From assembly GCA_016708925.1 (NCBI GenBank), contig JADJET010000005.1:1-17776 (forward strand): a stretch of 17,776 nucleotides of DNA. Direction: 5' to 3'. Under the pieces are notes generated by a model. It saw only the letters and a program-made list of their open reading frames with translations, did not search any database and was not told the DNA's origin. The stretch is from Gammaproteobacteria bacterium (GTDB lineage Bacteria; Pseudomonadota; Gammaproteobacteria; Pseudomonadales; Porticoccaceae). The position numbers and the translations under genes are program-made. Positions 9,645 through 17,130 of the stretch are shown in pieces; position 1 is the stretch's first letter, and each line of letters opens with the position of its first letter.

Positions 9645-12194
9645 CCGATTTTTACTCCGGACGCCCGTTTCAGCCCATCCCCAGCCAGTTGCAGCAGGGC
9701 GGGCAGGCGACGGCCGCGCTGAGCGCGGCGTCGGGTTACCGCCCCGCCGTTGCCGACGGTCACGACGAAGTCTGTAGCCGGCGGCGCGGTGCGCCCCCAC
9801 TGGCGCTACCTGCTGGAAGGGCTGGCGGCCTGGGGCCCGAGGTGCTGGCGGAACGCGAGCGCAAGGCGCGGCGCATCCTGCGCGACGACGGCGCCACCTA
9901 CAACGTCTCCAGCGAGCCCCTGGCGAGTCGCATCTGGGAGCTGGATCTGGTCCCCCCAGCTCATCGAGCGAGGAGTGGGCCACATCGAGGCGGGCCTGAT
10001 CGAGCGCGCGGAAACTGCTGGATCTAATCCAAGGACATCTACGGCGGGCGCGAACTGATCCTGCACCGGCATCGTGCCGCCCGAGCTGGTTTTCACAGCC
10101 ACGGATTCCTGCGCCCCTGTCAGGGCATCCGGTGCCCGGCGAACATCATCTGATTCTCTACGCCGCCGACGTGGGGCGCGATGCCGACGGCGCCATGTGC
10201 ATCATCGGCGATCGCGCCCAGGCGCCCGGCGGCGTCGGCTATGCGCTCGAAAACCGCACCGTGATGTCGCGGGTACTGCGCAGCTTGTTCCGCGACAGTC
10301 ATGTGCATCGCCTGTCGGGATTTTTCACCAGGTTGCGCCAGAAACTGATGGCGCTGGCGCCCGGCGACGCCATTCCCCAGGTGGCGGTGCTGACGCCCGG
10401 CTCCTACAGCGAGACCTATTTCGAGCACGCCTTTCTCGCCAACTACCTGGGCTATCCCCTGGTGCAGGGCGGCGATCTCACCGTGCGCGGCGGGCGGGTG
10501 TGGATGAAGTCCCTCGAAGGCCTGCCCGCATCGACATCATTTTGCGGCGGGTGGACGATTTCTTCTGCGATCCGGTGGCTGCGGCGACTCCCAACTGGGC
10601 GTGCCAGGGCTGCTCGAAGTGGTGCGTGCCGGCCGCGTGGTGATCGCCAATCCCTGGGCGCGGGGGCTTTGTCGAGAATCCCGCGCTGTTCAAATACCTG
10701 CCCCGCCATCGGCAAGTTCTTTTCGGGCGCGAGCCCCGCATCCGCACCGTGGAGACGTTCTGGTGCGGCGATGCGGCGGATCGCGCGCAGATGCTAACTG
10801 ACCTCCCGCACCTGGTGATCAAGCCGGCATTTCGCCCGCTGCGGCCCAGCACAGCGTGTTCGGCAGCGATCTGGGCGCGGCGGAGCTCGCGCTCTGGCGG
10901 CGGCGGATTCAGGACGCGCCGCTGGACTGTATGGCCCAGCGCTACCAGGCCTCGTCGCGCACGCCGGCGCTGGAAGGCGGCGCCTTCACACCCCGGACCA
11001 TGGTGCTGCGCAGCTTCGCGGTCGCCAATCCCACCTCCTATACGGTGATGCCCGGCGGCCTCACCCGCATCGGGCGCGCCAGCGATACCCGGGTCGTCAC
11101 CAACCTTACCGGCTCCAACAGCAGAACACGGGTGCTTGCCTCGAACCTTCCGAGAAACAGCTCTCCTGCGGCGAAGCCGGCCCCGACCAGCGCGCCGCTC
11201 GGGCGCGGCGTGCTGCCCAGCCGGGTAGTCAAAACCTGTTCTGGATGGGCCGTTACGCCGAGCGCGGCGAGGCGGCCCTGCGCCTGCTGCGCACCCTGTT
11301 CCTCCAGCTCAACGGGGTCGAGCCGTTGTCGGAGGGCGCGCGTCGCGTCCTGCTGGGCGCGGTGACCCGGGTGACCCATACCCTGCCGGGCTTCACGGTG
11401 GCGGACGCGCCCTTCGCAACGCCCGAACGCGAACTGAAAGCCGTGGTGCTGGATGCCGCGAGTCCGGGGCTCCGGTGGTGGGCAGCCTGCGCGCCATGCT
11501 GCCACCCAGCGCGTGCTGAACGATCTGCGCGACGAACTGGCAGCCCTGGCCGAGCAGCTTGGCACGGAGCAACTGGTGGCGCCGGAAGAAGCGCTCGATC
11601 CGCTGGTGACCTCGCTGCTGGCGCTCGCCGGGCTGCGCCACGAGAGCATGTTCCGGGGCATGAACTGGCGTTTCTGGGAACTGGGCCGCGGCATCGAAAA
11701 GGCACTCCAGCTCGCCGCGCTGCTGCGCGCCACGCTGGTGCCCGATCTGGCCGAGAACGATATTCCGGTGGTGGTGGAGTCCGTGCTGCTGACCTGCGAG
11801 ACGCTGATCACCTACCGCCGGCGGCGCTCGTGCCGAGGCCGACATCCTCCACGGGCTCGAACTGCTGGTGCTGGACGAAACCAATCCGCGCGCGCTGCTC
11901 TACCAGGTGCAGCGGCTCGGCAGTCACATCGCCGCGCTGCCCGCCGTCGAGTCCGGCCCCGGGCTGTCGCGCGCCGGCCGCCTGGCGCTGGAAGCGCTCA
12001 CCGCGCTGCATCTCAGCCGACCGGAGGAATTGGCGGCCCTCGCGGGCGCCGGCGGTCGCGCGATGCTCGAGCAACTGCTGAGCCGGCTGGAGACACTCCT
12101 GATCGCGACGGCGGAAATGCTCGCCGAATGTTATTTCGACCACCGCGCCGCGCAACAGCAGCTCATTGCGGCGGACTGGGGTTACGGACAGTGA
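9641..12194 (+). CDS. ATP-grasp (circularly permuted) and alpha-E fusion protein (frameshifted)
   Basis: About 850 residues joining the two protein types that are separate genes at 3683 and 5143. The ATP-grasp half runs to about 11150: MTDFYSG, ERKARRILRDDGATYN, WELDLVPQLI, VPPELVFS, GEHHLILYAADVGRDADGAM with CIIGDRAQAPGGVGYALENR (10140-10260), TPGSYSETYFEHAFLANYLG, VRGGRVWMKSLEG, FCDPVA with GVPGLLEVVRAGRVVIANP, FGSDLGAAELALWRRRI, and LRSFAVANPTSYTVMPGGLT. The alpha-E half follows: QNLFWMGRYAERGEAALRLL (about 11235), TRVTHTLPGF, ELAALAEQLGTEQLVAPEEA, HESMFRGMNWRFWELGRGIE, LETLLIATAEMLAECYFDHR, ending LIAADWGYGQ. Start ATG 9641 lies in the ATGA junction with the preceding frame, and the stop is 10 bases before the next start. 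Frames are intact over long stretches (10132-10520 and 11490-11820), less broken than upstream genes. Confidence 0.87.
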
Positions 12195-12204
12195 TTTGCC
12201 GTAC

Positions 12205-13085
12205 ATGATCTACCGCGTCCGCCATGTCACCCGCTACCGCTACGAGCGTCTGGTCACGCTGTGCCACAACCAGGCCCATCTGTTGCCCCGCGACACCCGC
12301 AACCAGCGCTGCCTGGACAGCAGCATCCAGGTCACCCCCGCGCCGGTGACGGCGATGGAAGAACGCGATTATTTCGGCAATCGGGTCTACCGGTTTTCCG
12401 TTGAGACACCGCATCGCGAACTGGAAGTCAGCGTCCTCAGTCAGGTCGAGGTCGATCTGGACCGCAACGGAACCCCGGTTCTGGATCTGGGTGCCACCTG
12501 CGCCGAGGCGCGCGCGCAACTATAACGGAAAAGCGATGAAAGCCATCTGCAAGCGCAAAAATTCCTACTCGATTCCCCCATGATAAAAACCGGCGCCGCG
12601 CTGCAAGATTACGCCGCGCCGCTGTTTGCCGACGCCCGACCGCTGCTGTCGGCGGTGCGCGAACTCACCAGCCGGATCTTCAGCGATTTCGCCTACGATC
12701 CGGAATTCACCACCGTCGCGACGCCGCTGGAAGAGGTGCTGGAAAATCGGCGCGGCGTCTGCCAGGACTTCGCCCACCTCGCCGTCGGCTGCCTGCGCGC
12801 GCTGGGGTTTCCGGCGCGCTATGTGAGCGGCTATGTGGAGACCCAGCCCGCGCCGGGGCAGCCCGGCTGGTCGGCGCCGACGCCTCGCACGCCTGGTTCG
12901 TGGTCTCTGCGCCCGGGGGAGGCTGGGTGGAATTCGATCCCACCAACGACAACATGCCCGGCGCCCAGCACATCACCACCGCCTGGGGCCGCGACTACTC
13001 CGACGTGACCCCCCTGCGCGGCGTCATCTTCGACGGCGGCGACTGTCAGGAGATGACGGTGGGGGTGGATGTGGAGCGGGTGTAG
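12205..13085 (+). CDS. Transglutaminase-like protein with N-terminal beta domain (two frameshifts)
   Basis: Predicted cytoplasmic transglutaminase-fold enzyme, likely an amidase or peptidase, of about 290 residues. The N-terminal domain begins MIYRVRHVTRYRYERLV and continues to about 12520. The catalytic domain shows all three expected residues: Cys in RRGVCQDFAH (codon 12760), His in DASHAWF (codon 12888) and Asp in EFDPTNDNM (codon 12936). ATG 12205 is chosen because the family starts exactly there; an in-frame ATG at 12166 would overlap the preceding gene. Two indels are needed, near 12535 (frame regained as DESHLQAQKFLLDS) and near 12865. It ends QEMTVGVDVERV. It closes the ligase cluster 10 bases after the ATP-grasp/alpha-E fusion. 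Such a gene commonly accompanies that fusion and the DUF2126 protein. Confidence 0.87.
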
Positions 13086-13119
13086 GGCGCTACGCGCGGA
13101 TCCCCGACACAATACTTTG

Positions 13120-13140
13120 GGTGGCGCCAACAGCGCCGCC
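13120..13140 (+). terminator. GC hairpin after the transglutaminase gene
   Basis: An 8-base-pair stem, GGTGGCGC against GCGCCGCC (one U-G pair in RNA), closes a CAACA loop. It lies 35 bases after the stop of the ligase cluster and before the decarboxylase-like gene. There is no T-run after it, so it is a weak intrinsic terminator at best and may instead be an mRNA-stabilising or attenuating stem. Confidence 0.35.
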
Positions 13141-13186
13141 GATACAGTGCAAACCACAACAACAAGACCACCCCCTGGAGCTCACC

Positions 13187-13735
13187 ATGAAACTTTCCCA
13201 ACCCCGTATTCCACCCCTGGCCGAGAGCGAATGGACCGCGGAGCAGCGCAAGGTGCTGGCGCCGATCAAGGACTCACAGCCGTTCTACAACGTGCTGGGC
13301 ACCCTGTCCCGGCACTGGGACGCGGCGCAGAAATTCACGGTCTGGGCGTATCACGTGATGGGCGAGACGTCGCGCATCGCGCCGCGCGAGCGAAATCCTC
13401 ATCCTGCGCGTGGGCTGGTTGTGCCAGCCGAGTACGAATGGGGCCAGCATGTGATCTTCGCGCGCGAAGCGGGCCTGACGGATGTCGAGATCGCGCGTAT
13501 CAAGGCGGGGCCGGATGCGCCGGGCTGGACGCCGTTCGAGGCGGCGCTGCTGCGCGCGACCGATGAACTCCACCACGATTCCTGCATCGGCGACGCGACC
13601 TGGAAGACCTTGGCCGAACGTTACGACGATCTGCAAATGATGGATGTGGTGTTCGCGGTGGGTCAGTACCATCTGGTGTCGATGGCGCTGAACTCGTTCG
13701 GCGTCCAGCTCGACGCGGGCGTCAAGGGATTCTGA
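13187..13735 (+). CDS. Carboxymuconolactone decarboxylase family protein
   Basis: About 183 residues of the AhpD/CMD-like helical fold, which covers 4-carboxymuconolactone decarboxylases and peroxide-related thiol proteins. Start ATG 13187 has GGAG six bases upstream. Visible blocks: MKLSQPRIPPLAESEW, FYNVLGTLSRHWDAAQKF, the core helix REREILILRVGWLCQAEYEW followed by GQHVIFAREAGLTDVEIARI, then LLRATDELHHDSCIGDATWK and MMDVVFAVGQYHLVSMALN. The core helix is read in a shifted frame between about 13388 and 13427; two compensating indels restore the frame, so the open frame looks uninterrupted but carries about 13 wrong residues. The family's reactive Cys lies in that shifted piece (WLCQ), so a naive translation would lose it. 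Substrate unknown. It converges with the CoA-transferase gene. Confidence 0.85.
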   Translation: MKLSQPRIPPLAESEWTAEQRKVLAPIKDSQPFYNVLGTLSRHWDAAQKFTVWAYHVMGETSRIAPRERNPHPARGLVVPAEYEWGQHVIFAREAGLTDVEIARIKAGPDAPGWTPFEAALLRATDELHHDSCIGDATWKTLAERYDDLQMMDVVFAVGQYHLVSMALNSFGVQLDAGVKGF

Positions 13736-13745
13736 CCCCCGCGTC

Positions 13746-13779
13746 GCGAGCCGATTCGGTCAGGTCGGGATCGGCTCGC
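13746..13779. terminator. Hairpin between convergent genes
   Basis: A perfect 10-base inverted repeat, GCGAGCCGAT (13746-13755) and ATCGGCTCGC (13770-13779), with a 14-base loop. It lies 11 bases after the stop of the decarboxylase-like gene and overlaps the last codons of the CoA-transferase on the other strand, so it can fold in both transcripts. It lacks a clear T-run on either side. Confidence 0.55.
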
Positions 13780-14981
13780 TGACCAGCACGCCGGCCGCGG
13801 TGAGCTCGGCGAGGCGTTGCGCCGACAGGCCGAGCAGGCCGCCCAGCACCGCGCCGTTGTGCTCACCCAGATAGGGCGCCTGCAGGTCGAGGTCGTTGGC
13901 GAAGGCCGAAAACCGCAGCGGCATGCCGGGCATCTCGAAGCTGCCGGCGCCGCGGTCGGTGATGGTGCGCACGGTGCCGCGGTATTTCATGTGGGGGTGG
14001 TTCATCACCTGCTGGATGGAGAGGATCGGCGCCACCGGCACATGGTGCTCGCCGAGCAGACGGATGGTCGCGGCGTCGCTCTCCTGGGCTTGCAGCCAGT
14101 CTTCGATCAGTACCTTGAGTTCGGCGTGATGGGCGACCCGGGCCGGGTCGTCGATGTAGCGCGGATCGGTGGCGAGTTCGGGCCGGCCGATGGCGTTACA
14201 GAAGTCCTTCCAGCGGCCCAGAATCGCGATCAGGATCAGATAGCCGTCCTTGCTCTTGTATACCCCGAGCGGCGCCACCGCCTGATGATAGCGACCGGGC
14301 AGGTAGGGATTGATCGCGCCCTGGCTGGCGCTGATGGCGCCGACGTTCATTTCGTGGCTGTGGAAGTAGCAGTCGAGCAGCGAGATGTCGAGATACTGGC
14401 CACCGTCGCCCGAGGTGGCGCGGTGATACAGCGCGCCGTTGATGGCGGCGAGCGCGTAAGCGCCGGTGGTGGTGTCGCCGAGCGCGGCGATGGGAATGTA
14501 GGGGCCGTTCTCTTGGTCGCCGATCATGCCGGTGATGCCCGCATAGGCCTGGCCGATGAAGTCATAGCCGGGCAGTCCGGCCAACGGCCCGTCCTGACCG
14601 AAAGTCGAGATCGAGCACATGATGGCCTTGGGGTTGAGTTCGTGGACTTTCTCCCAGGGCAGGCCGAGGCGACGAATGGCGCCGGGGGCGAAGTTCTCGA
14701 TCACCACGTCCACCTGCTTGACCAGATCGTGAATGAGCGCCAGCCCGGCGGCGGATCTCATGTCCACGCAGACGCTTTTTTGCCGCGATTCTGCTGGATG
14801 AAATAAACGCCGCGGCCGTTGACCTGAAGCCCACGTTGCGAATCTGCTCGCCGAAGGGCGCCAGTTCGAGCTTGATGATCTCGGCGCCCATCTCCGCCAT
14901 CATGCGGGTGCAGGCGGGGCCGGCGACGTGCTGCGAGAAATCGAGCACGCGCACGCCGTCGAGGACATGTCGTTTGGCCAT
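13760..14981 (-). CDS. CaiB/BaiF (class III) CoA-transferase family protein (one frameshift)
   Basis: About 406 residues, typical for the family, which moves CoA between acyl groups through an aspartyl-CoA anhydride. ATG 14981 has AGGAG seven bases upstream. The N-terminus reads MAKRHVLDGVRVLDFSQHVA then GPACTRMMAEMGAEIIKLE, the usual DLSxxxAGPxxxxxLADxGAxVIKIE pattern. An indel near 14780-14830 separates GRGVYFIQQNRGKKS from DMRSAAGLALIHDLVKQVDV, after which VVIENFAPGAIRRLGL and the rest to the stop are in one frame. YLDISLLDCYFHSHEMNVGA holds the probable catalytic Asp. SISTFGQDGPLAGLPGYDFI, EHHVPVAPILS and GEHNGAVLGGLLG are also typical. The acyl substrate cannot be deduced. It is probably transcribed with the small gene 38 bases upstream. 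Confidence 0.92.
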
Positions 14982-15019
14982 GGGTCTTCTCCTTATCTTT
15001 GGTGGTGCGGCGGCAATCG

Positions 15020-15371
15020 TCAGGGATAGGTCTTGGCGACAAATTCCTGCCAGGCCTGCCAGCGCTGGGGGTTCGACGGAAACTTGGGGTGGTCGTAGGC
15101 GGCGATGTGGAAGGTCTCCCCCTCGAAGTGGCCTGCGGCCTGGCCGATGAACTTCATCTGCTCGGCATACATGGGTTTTTGCTCGGCGGGAACCGTCTTG
15201 GCGGCGGCGTCCGACCAGAGCCCGGCGTGGCGCAGTGCGGCGATGATGCGCTGCGCGCCGGCGTCGCCGAGGGTGTCGTCCATACACAGGTAGAGACTGG
15301 AATTGTTCTTGTCCGCGCCGTCGAAATAGAGCTCGAACTGGTTGATGAGATCGGTGCCGGAAAAGGGCCAT
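15020..15371 (-). CDS. Small uncharacterised protein upstream of the CoA-transferase (frameshift near start)
   Basis: I do not recognise this protein. ATG 15371 has CAGGAG six bases upstream. The reading frame then needs one inserted T in the TTTT run near 15361-15364 to continue as FSGTDLINQFELYFDGADKN. From there one frame runs to the stop: NSSLYLCMDDTLGDAGAQRI, the middle part with FIGQAAGHFEGETFHIAAYD, then HPKFPSNPQRWQAWQEFVAK and TYP. That gives about 117 residues, soluble, with no signal peptide and many aromatic residues near the C-terminus. Without the repair, the internal ATG 15283 would give 87 residues. The gene lies 38 bases upstream of the CoA-transferase and is probably its operon partner. 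The opposite strand holds a 197-codon open frame, but the ribosome site and sequence character favour this strand. Confidence 0.6.
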
Positions 15372-15497
15372 GGTGTGCTCCTGATGAGAAGTCGGGTAAG
15401 GCGCCATTATGCGCAGAAGGCGATCTCCGCCATGCCCTGAATCAGGCATCCGGATACCTGGCGTATGATGGCGGGGTGTCGTTTGGAGGTCCGCGAA
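15372..15497. promoter_or_regulatory. Divergent promoter region with an 11-base palindrome
   Basis: The 126 bases between the two divergent starts must hold promoters for both directions. A TATGAT (15464-15469) could be the -10 box for the cytochrome gene, and CATAAT on the other strand (15411-15406) could serve the small gene. Neither has a good -35 partner. Between them lies the perfect odd palindrome CCTGAATCAGG (15436-15446), placed as an operator would be. The gene on each side has a clear ribosome site: GGAGGT at 15485-15490 for the + strand gene and CAGGAG at 15383-15378 for the - strand gene. Confidence 0.35.
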
Positions 15498-16026
15498 ATG
15501 CGCAATACGTTCGATGGCTACGGGTGGATGAGTCGGGCGCTGCACTGGTTTTCGGCGCTGCTGATCCTGGGAGTGATGATCCTTGGCTGTAGTCGAGGAA
15601 ATGCCCAAAGGCCGGAGCGCAGCGGCCTGATGAACTGGCACCAGTCCTTCGGGGGTGGTGATTCTGGCGCTGGTCGCGCTGCGGCTCGCCTGGCGCCTGG
15701 TGAATCCGGTGCCGCGGCCGCTCGGCAGTCCGCGCACACAAAGGTTGGCGTCGATGATGCACTGGCTGCTTTATGCGCTGGTGATCGCGCAGCCGCTCTC
15801 GGGCCTGCTGCTCATCCGGGTGGAAGGGCACACCCTGGCCCTGTTCGGAAGCATTCCGCTGCCCCAGGTGATGGCCGAGAACGATGGATTGGAGGAAATA
15901 CTGGAAGGCGTTCACGGCAGCGTTTGGATCCTGCTCGCGGTGGCCGCGGCGCTGCACACCGCGGCCGCGCTCAAGCATCACTTCATCGATCGCGACAGGA
16001 CATTGATCCGCATGCTGCGGGGCTGA
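15498..16026 (+). CDS. Cytochrome b561 family protein (one frameshift)
   Basis: Four-helix inner-membrane haem b protein of about 176 residues, the usual length of bacterial b561 proteins, which pass electrons between quinones and periplasmic acceptors. ATG 15498 follows GGAGGT with a seven-base gap. Candidate haem ligands are the His in ALHWFSALLILGVMI, the one in MNWHQSFG, the one in MMHWLLYALVIAQPLSGLL and the one in LHTAAALKHHFIDRD. An indel near 15650 separates the first third (frame starting MRNTFDGYGW) from the rest (VILALVALRLAWRLVNPVPR). The gene diverges from the CoA-transferase pair and converges with the metallohydrolase gene. Its electron donor and partner are unknown. Confidence 0.88.
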
Positions 16027-17103
16027 CGCGCCGCCGTCATTCCTCCGGGATCTATCTCGCCGTCCGCCGCCGCCTCGTCGATCACCTCCTCCTCGGGGGA
16101 CGGTTCCAGGTCATCGATTTCGACGGGCTCCTCCTCCGGTGTTTCCGGTGCCGAGGTGGTAGGCGGCGAAGCCCGGCATCACGACCTGGTTCACCGCCAT
16201 GCCGATCAGGCGCCCATTCACCGGGGCCCGGATCGGCGTACGCACATTGGTGATGGGGTCGACGACCGCGCCGAGCACCCTATCCTTCGCCACGAAGGCG
16301 CCGAGCTTGATATCGCTCAGCAAGATACCGCCCTCGGGAGCACGTACCCAAAGCGATTCATAGTAGATCGGCTCGGGTGATCCCAGCGGGAACAGGCGCG
16401 AGTACATGCCCTGGTGTTGCAGGAGACGATTGATGGCAAGGGCGCGGCGTACCGGTTTATCCTGAAGTCGCCGCGATTCCCCCACTTCAGGGTGACCGCC
16501 GATGCCCTGGTCCAGCGCCGCGCGTCTGGCATGTTGCGGGAACCCGGGCTGTGCAGGACGACGATGTTGCCAAACCCCGGGTTACTTCGGCGGCCTCGGG
16601 CCGGCGCATGTCGGCCCGCACCTGGGGCAGATTGGTGCGTCCCAGGGAGCCGGTGTGGATGTCCACCAGCACATCGCAGTGGACCAGTATTTCTGCGAAC
16701 AGGGAGTGGGCGATACGGGCGGCCAGACTGCCGTCCGGACTGCCTGGAAAGTGGCGGTTGAGATCGCGGCGGTCGGACAGGTAGCGCGATCCGCGGCGGA
16801 AACCGTCCAGGTTGACGATGGGAATTCCGACGATACGACCGCTGAGTTTCCCGGGATTGATGTCGTAGAGCACCCGGCGCACGATTTCGATGCCGTTGAG
16901 TTCGTCACCATGCACCGCGGCGGTCAGGCAGAGCGTCCGACCGGGCCAGCGCCCGTTCACCACCAGCACCGGGGTTGGTGATGCCAGGCCGCGGGGTCGG
17001 GCTTGGCGGTCAGGGCCGGGTCGGCGGCCGCATCCAGTGCGATGCACAGCGCCAACAACAGGGAAAGGGCGATGGTGGTACGGCGATGCGCGGTTGATAT
17101 CAC
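15978..17103 (-). CDS. Exported aspartoacylase / succinylglutamate desuccinylase-like metallohydrolase (frameshifted)
   Basis: Zinc-dependent hydrolase of the M14-like AstE/AspA family, expected to cleave amide bonds. GTG 17103 gives a signal peptide: HRRTT, then the hydrophobic run IALSLLLALCIALDAAADPA, so it should act in the periplasm; no strong ribosome site is seen. The zinc motif HGDE is in LCLTAAVHGDELNGIEIVRR; VGIPIVNLDGFRRGSRYLSD, DLNRHFPG and VLVDIHTGS (third zinc ligand His) follow. The C-terminal half reads LAINRLLQHQGMYS, YYESLWVRAPEGGILLSDIK and PVNGRLIGMAVNQVVMPGFA. Indels lie near 16980 and 16500. The single frame stops at 16111, but removing one G near 16150 opens a Glu/Asp-rich tail (ETPEEEPVEIDDLEPSPEEE onward) that stops at 15978, inside the cytochrome gene on the other strand. 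It lies 27 bases downstream of the RimK-like ligase. Confidence 0.8.
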
Positions 17104-17130
17104 GAGAGATTCAGGGTTCAGGGCGCTGTG

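Noticed and set aside
8931..9983. A 350-codon - strand open frame opposite the DUF2126 gene and next ligase
   Set aside because: It crosses two well-supported + strand genes, has Arg/Ala/Pro-rich composition and shows no motif.
3683..13085. A biosynthetic cluster for a ribosomally made peptide with a precursor gene
   Set aside because: I found no small open frame with a ribosome site in the gaps at 3487-3682, 6031-6184 or 13086-13186.
13817..14806. A 329-codon + strand open frame opposite the CoA-transferase
   Set aside because: The - strand protein shows a full CaiB/BaiF pattern and a ribosome site. The + strand frame is a Gly/Ala/Val/Arg-rich shadow caused by high GC.
14999..15592. A 197-codon + strand open frame opposite the small protein gene
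   Set aside because: It has no ribosome site, overlaps the start of cytochrome b561 and reads as a Gly/Val/Leu-rich mirror. The - strand gene is better supported but not certain.
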